Below are positions 6,887-10,344 of a DNA stretch of 10,344 nt, one piece after another. Under the pieces are notes generated by a model. It did not search any database. It saw only the letters and a program-made list of their open reading frames with translations, and was not told the DNA's origin. A program made the position numbers and the translations under genes. Positions within the stretch are counted from its first letter, which is position 1, and each line of letters starts with the position of its first letter. Source of the stretch: Gemmataceae bacterium (GTDB lineage: Bacteria > Planctomycetota > Planctomycetia > Gemmatales > Gemmataceae); NCBI GenBank assembly GCA_020847555.1, contig JADLBT010000234.1, positions 1 through 10,344 on the forward strand, in the 5' to 3' direction.

Positions 6887-6958
6887 AAAGCCCACGGGTG
6901 GCGTCCCGTGGGTCAAGTCCCCAACACTTGGCCCACGGGACGCCACCCCGTGGGCTTT
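6887..6958. repeat. Nested inverted repeat between convergent genes
   Basis: Left arm 6887-6918 and right arm 6926-6958 are complementary over about 32 bases, with one extra base in the right arm and one G-T pair, around a seven-base loop. Inside each arm lies another palindrome: CCCACGGG and CCCGTGGG, separated by six or seven bases. The element can therefore form one very long hairpin or two side-by-side hairpins. It starts 9 bases after the EF-G stop and ends 17 bases before the M20 stop, so it may end both transcripts or belong to a REP-like dispersed family. No T-tract is present beyond three T at the right end. Confidence 0.8.
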
Positions 6959-6974
6959 ACCTGCCTCTTTCTCC

Positions 6975-8363
6975 TCACTCCTCCCTCTTCCCCAGCAGGT
7001 CCAGCGCCGCCAGGCTCATCGTCAGCACGCCCGTCCTGATCGTCGGCTCCGGCACCGGGTAGTAAACGTCGGTGTGGACGCCCGGCAGCGGCGGTCCCCC
7101 CTTCTTCGCCGCGGCGACCCGGTCCGGCGGGGCCGTGCCGAGGTGCCAGTAAAAGCCGCGCGCCCCAGCCCGCACCAACCGGCTGAAGTCCTCGCCTCCC
7201 ATGCTCATCGGCCGCTCGTGGACGCGCTCCGCCCCCAGCGCCGCGCGGAACAGCGCGACCGTCCGGCCCGTCAGCGCGACGTCGTTCACCAGCGCCGGGG
7301 TGTAGTCGTCCAGCCGCACCTGCACCACCGGCGCCGGCGCCTTCGCCCCGAGGGCGGCCGCCTTCGCCACCCGTCCGATCGCCTCCAGCACGCGCTTGCG
7401 CATCTCGTCGGTTGTCGTCCGCACGGTGATCTGCAGCTTGACCTCGGAGGGGATGATGTTGTGCTTGGTCCCGCCGTGGATCGACCCGACCGTCACCACC
7501 GCCGCGTCGATCGGACTCACCTCCCGGCTCACGATCGTTTGCAGGTCGAGAATGATGCGGGCCGCGAGGACGACCGGGTCGATGGTCGTGTGTGGGGCCG
7601 AGCCGTGGCCCCCCTTGCCGCGCACGAGGATATCGACCGAATCGACGTTCGCCTGCATCTGGCCCGCGCGGAAGTTGACGTGGCCGGTCGGATAGCGGCC
7701 GTCGCAGTGCAGGGCCAGCGCATAGTCCGGCTTGCCGAAACGCTCGAAGAGGCCGTCGGCGAGCATCAGCCGCGCCCCGGCGCCCATCTCCTCGGCCGGC
7801 TGACCGACGAACACTACCGTCCCCTTCCAGCGTCCTTTCAGGGCGATCAGCACCCGCGCGACGCCCGTCAGGCAGGTCGAGTTGACGTCGTGGCCGCAGG
7901 CGTGCATGACGCCCACGTCGCGCCCGTCTCTGTCGCGCGTGCGCACCTTGCTGGCGTAGGGAAGCCCCGTTTTCTCGACGATCGGCAGAGCGTCCATGTC
8001 GGCCCGGATCATGACGGTCGGGCCGGGGCCGTTTTTGAGCACCGCCACGACGCCGTGCCCGCCGACCCGGGTCGTCACCGGCAACCCCGCGTCCTTCAGT
8101 TCCCGCGCAACCCGGGCGGCCGTCTGCTCCTCCTGGAGAGATAACTCCGGGTGGGCGTGGAGGTGCCTGTACAGGGCGTCGAGGCGGGGGTAGTCGGCAT
8201 CGATGAGCTTGGCGACCTCGGTCCGCAACTGTTTCAGGTTCGCGCCGGTGAGCGAGGGCTTTGACTGGGAGGGGCCGCCGGCGCCCGGCGCGGCCAGCAG
8301 GGTCAGAGTCAGGAGGGCGGCGCAGGCGGTCGGGCGGGCCAGCGGGGGAACGGCGCGCGGCAT
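6975..8363 (-). CDS. Exported M20-family amidohydrolase/peptidase
   Basis: A 462-residue metal-dependent hydrolase of the M20 family (M20D, amidohydrolase/carboxypeptidase type: hippurate hydrolase, IAA-amino acid hydrolase), which cleaves amide bonds of N-acyl amino acids or similar compounds. Residues 1-30 look like a signal peptide, so it probably acts outside the cytoplasm. HAHPELSLQE (69-78) is the family opening motif; metal ligands are expected at C156 and H158 (HACGHD, 154-159), E191/E192 (PAEE), H219 (ALHC) and H430 (GVHTD). ADMDALP (121-127) is the conserved Asp loop. The dimerisation domain is about 240-350 (GKGGHGSAPH, 249-258; GGTKHNIIP, 297-305), and MGGEDFS is at 388-394. All catalytic residues are present and the length is normal. 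Start ATG 8363 has GGAG six bases upstream. The substrate cannot be told from the sequence. Confidence 0.9.
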   Translation of the reverse strand: MPRAVPPLARPTACAALLTLTLLAAPGAGGPSQSKPSLTGANLKQLRTEVAKLIDADYPRLDALYRHLHAHPELSLQEEQTAARVARELKDAGLPVTTRVGGHGVVAVLKNGPGPTVMIRADMDALPIVEKTGLPYASKVRTRDRDGRDVGVMHACGHDVNSTCLTGVARVLIALKGRWKGTVVFVGQPAEEMGAGARLMLADGLFERFGKPDYALALHCDGRYPTGHVNFRAGQMQANVDSVDILVRGKGGHGSAPHTTIDPVVLAARIILDLQTIVSREVSPIDAAVVTVGSIHGGTKHNIIPSEVKLQITVRTTTDEMRKRVLEAIGRVAKAAALGAKAPAPVVQVRLDDYTPALVNDVALTGRTVALFRAALGAERVHERPMSMGGEDFSRLVRAGARGFYWHLGTAPPDRVAAAKKGGPPLPGVHTDVYYPVPEPTIRTGVLTMSLAALDLLGKREE

Positions 8364-8638
8364 GGCGGACTCCGAAAAAAGTGCGGGGCGCTGCGAGAGT
8401 GTCTTTTACAGGGGCTGCCTTTTCCCCTGCCTTCTCCCGATAGGATGATATAGAAAGTCGTTCGTCTCTGGCCTGCGGTCCGGCAGGACGAGACATCCAA
8501 CTCTCCCCGCCGCAGCGGACGGAGCCTGCGTGGTACGCCGTACAGGTGCATCTCGGTTCACTTTCCTGAACTTGCGTCCCTTACTATATTGTTGCACACG
8601 AACGGGAGGTCACGGCAAACGCAGCTGCGGAGCGTGCC
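8364..8638. promoter_or_regulatory. Divergent region between M20 hydrolase and HerA-like ATPase
   Basis: This 275-base spacer should hold both promoters. On the plus strand, TATATT at 8585-8590 is a possible -10 in a small AT-rich patch about 50 bases before the ATPase start, with only a weak -35 (TTTCCT, 8562-8567). On the minus strand no good pair is visible. An imperfect stem-loop at 8464-8494 lies near the middle (GTCTC and CCTGC pairing with GCAGG and GAGAC), and CAGGGG/CCCCTG (8409-8414, 8424-8429) form a short hairpin in the probable M20 leader. Open frames here have no recognisable content. Confidence 0.4.
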
Positions 8639-10344
8639 ATGTTGATCCTGCACGACACCCCCTCGGCCGATCTGAGCCACATCCAGGCCATCGCCGAGAT
8701 CAGCGAGGGCATCGCGCTGTTCGACTACGTCCGCATCCAGCAGCTCGACGGGGCCACGTGGATCGGTCAGGTCGTCCAGCCGAACCAGAACATCTCGACC
8801 GTCGGCAACCGCCTCGACCCGACGATCCTGCACGGACTGCGGCTGATGCAGACCCACCCGGACGTGCAGTCGGTGGAGTCCGTGCAGATCTTCGACATCC
8901 TCATCCTCGGCCAGTACGTCGAGGGCCAGCTCCTCACGCCGCGGTTGCGGCCCCTGCCCGGCTCCCAGGTCACCCGCCTCAACTCGACGGAGACGGCGGC
9001 CGTCATCGAGATCCCGCCGGTCGAGCACCACGAGGACGGGACGACCAACGTCATCGGCGAGCTGCTCAACGCCGAGGACGTGCCGCTGTGCCTGGACGAG
9101 CGCAAGTTCAACTACCACATCATGGTCGCCGGCGGGACCGGGTCGGGGAAGTCGAACGTCGCCGCCAACATCGTCGATCAGGCTCTGAAATATCGCAAGT
9201 GCGTCCTGATCCACGATGCCAAGCCGGACTACGGCCTGATCCACGCCCCGAACACTGACGAGCGGGTGCGCCGCGTCTGGGAGCGGTTCGAGGACTGGCG
9301 CCTGTTCCCGCACGGGGCGGAGAACGTCAAGCGTATCGGGTTCTACGGCATCTGCGACCCGGCGACGGTGGACGAGGTGGTCGGGTTCCGGTCGTCGGAC
9401 TTCTACCCGGACATGCTCGCTGGTCTGTTCTTCACCGGCCCGGAGACAGCCGAGCAGAATGCGTTCGAGGGGTTCGTGCTCGCCGCCAGCCACCTGTACC
9501 GGCAGGCGCAGCTCGCCCAGTCGCCGCGCCGCTACACGCTCGACGACATCCTGGCGGAGGTGCGCCGCCGCACTGCCCCGGACAACGGCCAGGCTCCGAA
9601 CCTCCCGCCGGAGGAGACGATCCACGCCAAGACCGGCCCGTCGATCCTGCAGAAGGTGACGCGCCGCCGTCACTGGTATCCGTGGCTCGACGCGGTCGGC
9701 AAGCCGGTCCAGCCGGTCGCCCCGTCGCCGTTCGGCGCCCGCGGCACGCGGCCGGCCGGGTCGGCGCGGCTGCAGGCGTCGGAGCTGGACGGCGCCCGCC
9801 AGGTGACGGCGTTCGACCTGGAGCGACTGGTCGAGGAGGGGCGCGTCATGGTGATGGACTACGCGCGCGTCGAGGACCACTCCTACGCCGTCCTGGTGTC
9901 GTACTTCCTGCGCGAGGGGCAGCGCTACCGCAAGCCGCGCCTGTCGGTCGGCGCGCAGTCGTCGCGGCCCGGCGGGCTGGGCGGCGGCGGGCGGCCCGGA
10001 CTGGTGCAGCTGGTGGACGAGGCTCACCGCCTCTTCGACAATCGATCGCGGCACGGTCCGGCCCTGGCGGCGGCGTTCGAGCGCGTCATGCGCGAGGGGC
10101 GGTCGGTCGATCACTCGATCGTTCTGAGTCTGCAAAACGCCTCGCAGATCCCGCACCGGGTAATGAACAACCTGAATACGCGGATCGTCATGCGGCAGAA
10201 CAGCCGGGCGGAGGCGGAGGCGGCCACCGAAACGATGGGCCGCGACTTCGCCGCCCAGGCGCTGCGACTCGGGACGGGGCACGCCCTGGTTGCGCTGCAC
10301 GAAAGCCGCGCTCCCGTGCTCGGCCAGATGGCGCCCTCGCCCTA
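8639..10344 (+). CDS. HerA/DUF87-like P-loop ATPase, 3' end outside window
   Basis: The first 568 codons of an ATPase of the HerA/FtsK superfamily (DUF87-like); such proteins form hexameric rings that translocate DNA in end resection, conjugation or phage defence. Residues 1-150 form a beta-rich N-terminal region that could be a HAS-barrel. Walker A is GGTGSGKS (165-172), followed by CVLIHDAKPDYG (188-199), like the DPHGEY strand. Walker B is LVQLVDEAH (455-463). Then come MREGRSVDHSIVLSLQN (484-500), with the Gln sensor, and NTRIVMRQNSRAEAEAATETMG (513-534), matching the end of the HerA core. Nearly 290 residues separate Walker A and B, including a helical region (about 255-345) and a low-complexity linker (358-380). 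The start ATG at 8639 has GGAG six bases upstream; no stop precedes the window end. No NurA or other partner is in view, and the neighbour upstream is a divergent hydrolase. HerA-like is sure; the role is not. Confidence 0.8.
   Translation, partial: MLILHDTPSADLSHIQAIAEISEGIALFDYVRIQQLDGATWIGQVVQPNQNISTVGNRLDPTILHGLRLMQTHPDVQSVESVQIFDILILGQYVEGQLLTPRLRPLPGSQVTRLNSTETAAVIEIPPVEHHEDGTTNVIGELLNAEDVPLCLDERKFNYHIMVAGGTGSGKSNVAANIVDQALKYRKCVLIHDAKPDYGLIHAPNTDERVRRVWERFEDWRLFPHGAENVKRIGFYGICDPATVDEVVGFRSSDFYPDMLAGLFFTGPETAEQNAFEGFVLAASHLYRQAQLAQSPRRYTLDDILAEVRRRTAPDNGQAPNLPPEETIHAKTGPSILQKVTRRRHWYPWLDAVGKPVQPVAPSPFGARGTRPAGSARLQASELDGARQVTAFDLERLVEEGRVMVMDYARVEDHSYAVLVSYFLREGQRYRKPRLSVGAQSSRPGGLGGGGRPGLVQLVDEAHRLFDNRSRHGPALAAAFERVMREGRSVDHSIVLSLQNASQIPHRVMNNLNTRIVMRQNSRAEAEAATETMGRDFAAQALRLGTGHALVALHESRAPVLGQMAPSP

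Noticed and set aside
6913..8496. Minus-strand open frame of 527 codons overlapping the M20 gene in another frame
   Set aside because: The M20 frame has all catalytic motifs, a signal peptide and a ribosome binding site; the alternative frame is low complexity.
8558..10300. Long minus-strand open frame of 580 codons
   Set aside because: It is antisense to the HerA-like ATPase and its Arg/Val/Asp/Leu-rich translation is typical of a shadow frame in GC-rich coding DNA.
1..10344. CRISPR array, tRNA, rRNA or transposase
   Set aside because: No regularly spaced direct repeats, no cloverleaf or rRNA-like stretch, and no DDE or other recombinase motifs in any plausible frame.

Overview
The window is GC-rich throughout and carries several families typical of Planctomycetota: a TIGR03067-type small secreted protein, a DUF1559 pseudopilin-like protein, a DUF4432 protein and an elongation factor G with an extra segment in domain IV. 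A Gemmata-like planctomycete is the best guess. This rests on family content and base composition only. There is no rRNA, tRNA, transposase or CRISPR array.

Layout from left to right. (1) 1-498: the minus-strand TIGR03067 gene, with a palindromic repeat arm just beyond its stop. (2) 639-2746: a plus-strand pair, a DUF1559 protein followed by a DUF4432 (galactose-mutarotase-fold) protein. The two overlap at ATGA, so they are probably translationally coupled. The pair ends in a GC-rich hairpin at 2753-2787, which also separates it from the next, convergent gene. (3) 2793-3917: a minus-strand exported gluzincin-type metallopeptidase with a Pro/Gln/Ala-rich tail. (4) 3918-4769: about 850 bases without a supported gene. 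They hold an odd-length dyad, a terminator-like hairpin read on the minus strand, a perfect nested palindrome, a possible promoter and the long leader of the next gene. (5) 4770-6878: a full-length translation elongation factor G (fusA-like). (6) 6887-6958: a nested inverted repeat between convergent genes. (7) 6975-8363: a minus-strand exported M20 amidohydrolase. (8) 8639 to the window end: the first 568 codons of a HerA/DUF87-type P-loop ATPase, cut by the window edge.

Most genes look like single transcription units of a bacterial chromosome. Only the DUF1559/DUF4432 pair shows clear operon structure. Several proteins (TIGR03067, metallopeptidase, M20 hydrolase, DUF1559) are predicted to be exported or membrane-anchored.

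The points most worth following are the HerA-like ATPase, whose partner gene if any lies outside the window; the two structurally similar nested palindromes in intergenic DNA; the unusual switch I and domain IV insertion of the EF-G; and the long leader of that gene. I see no convincing complete new system in the window itself.
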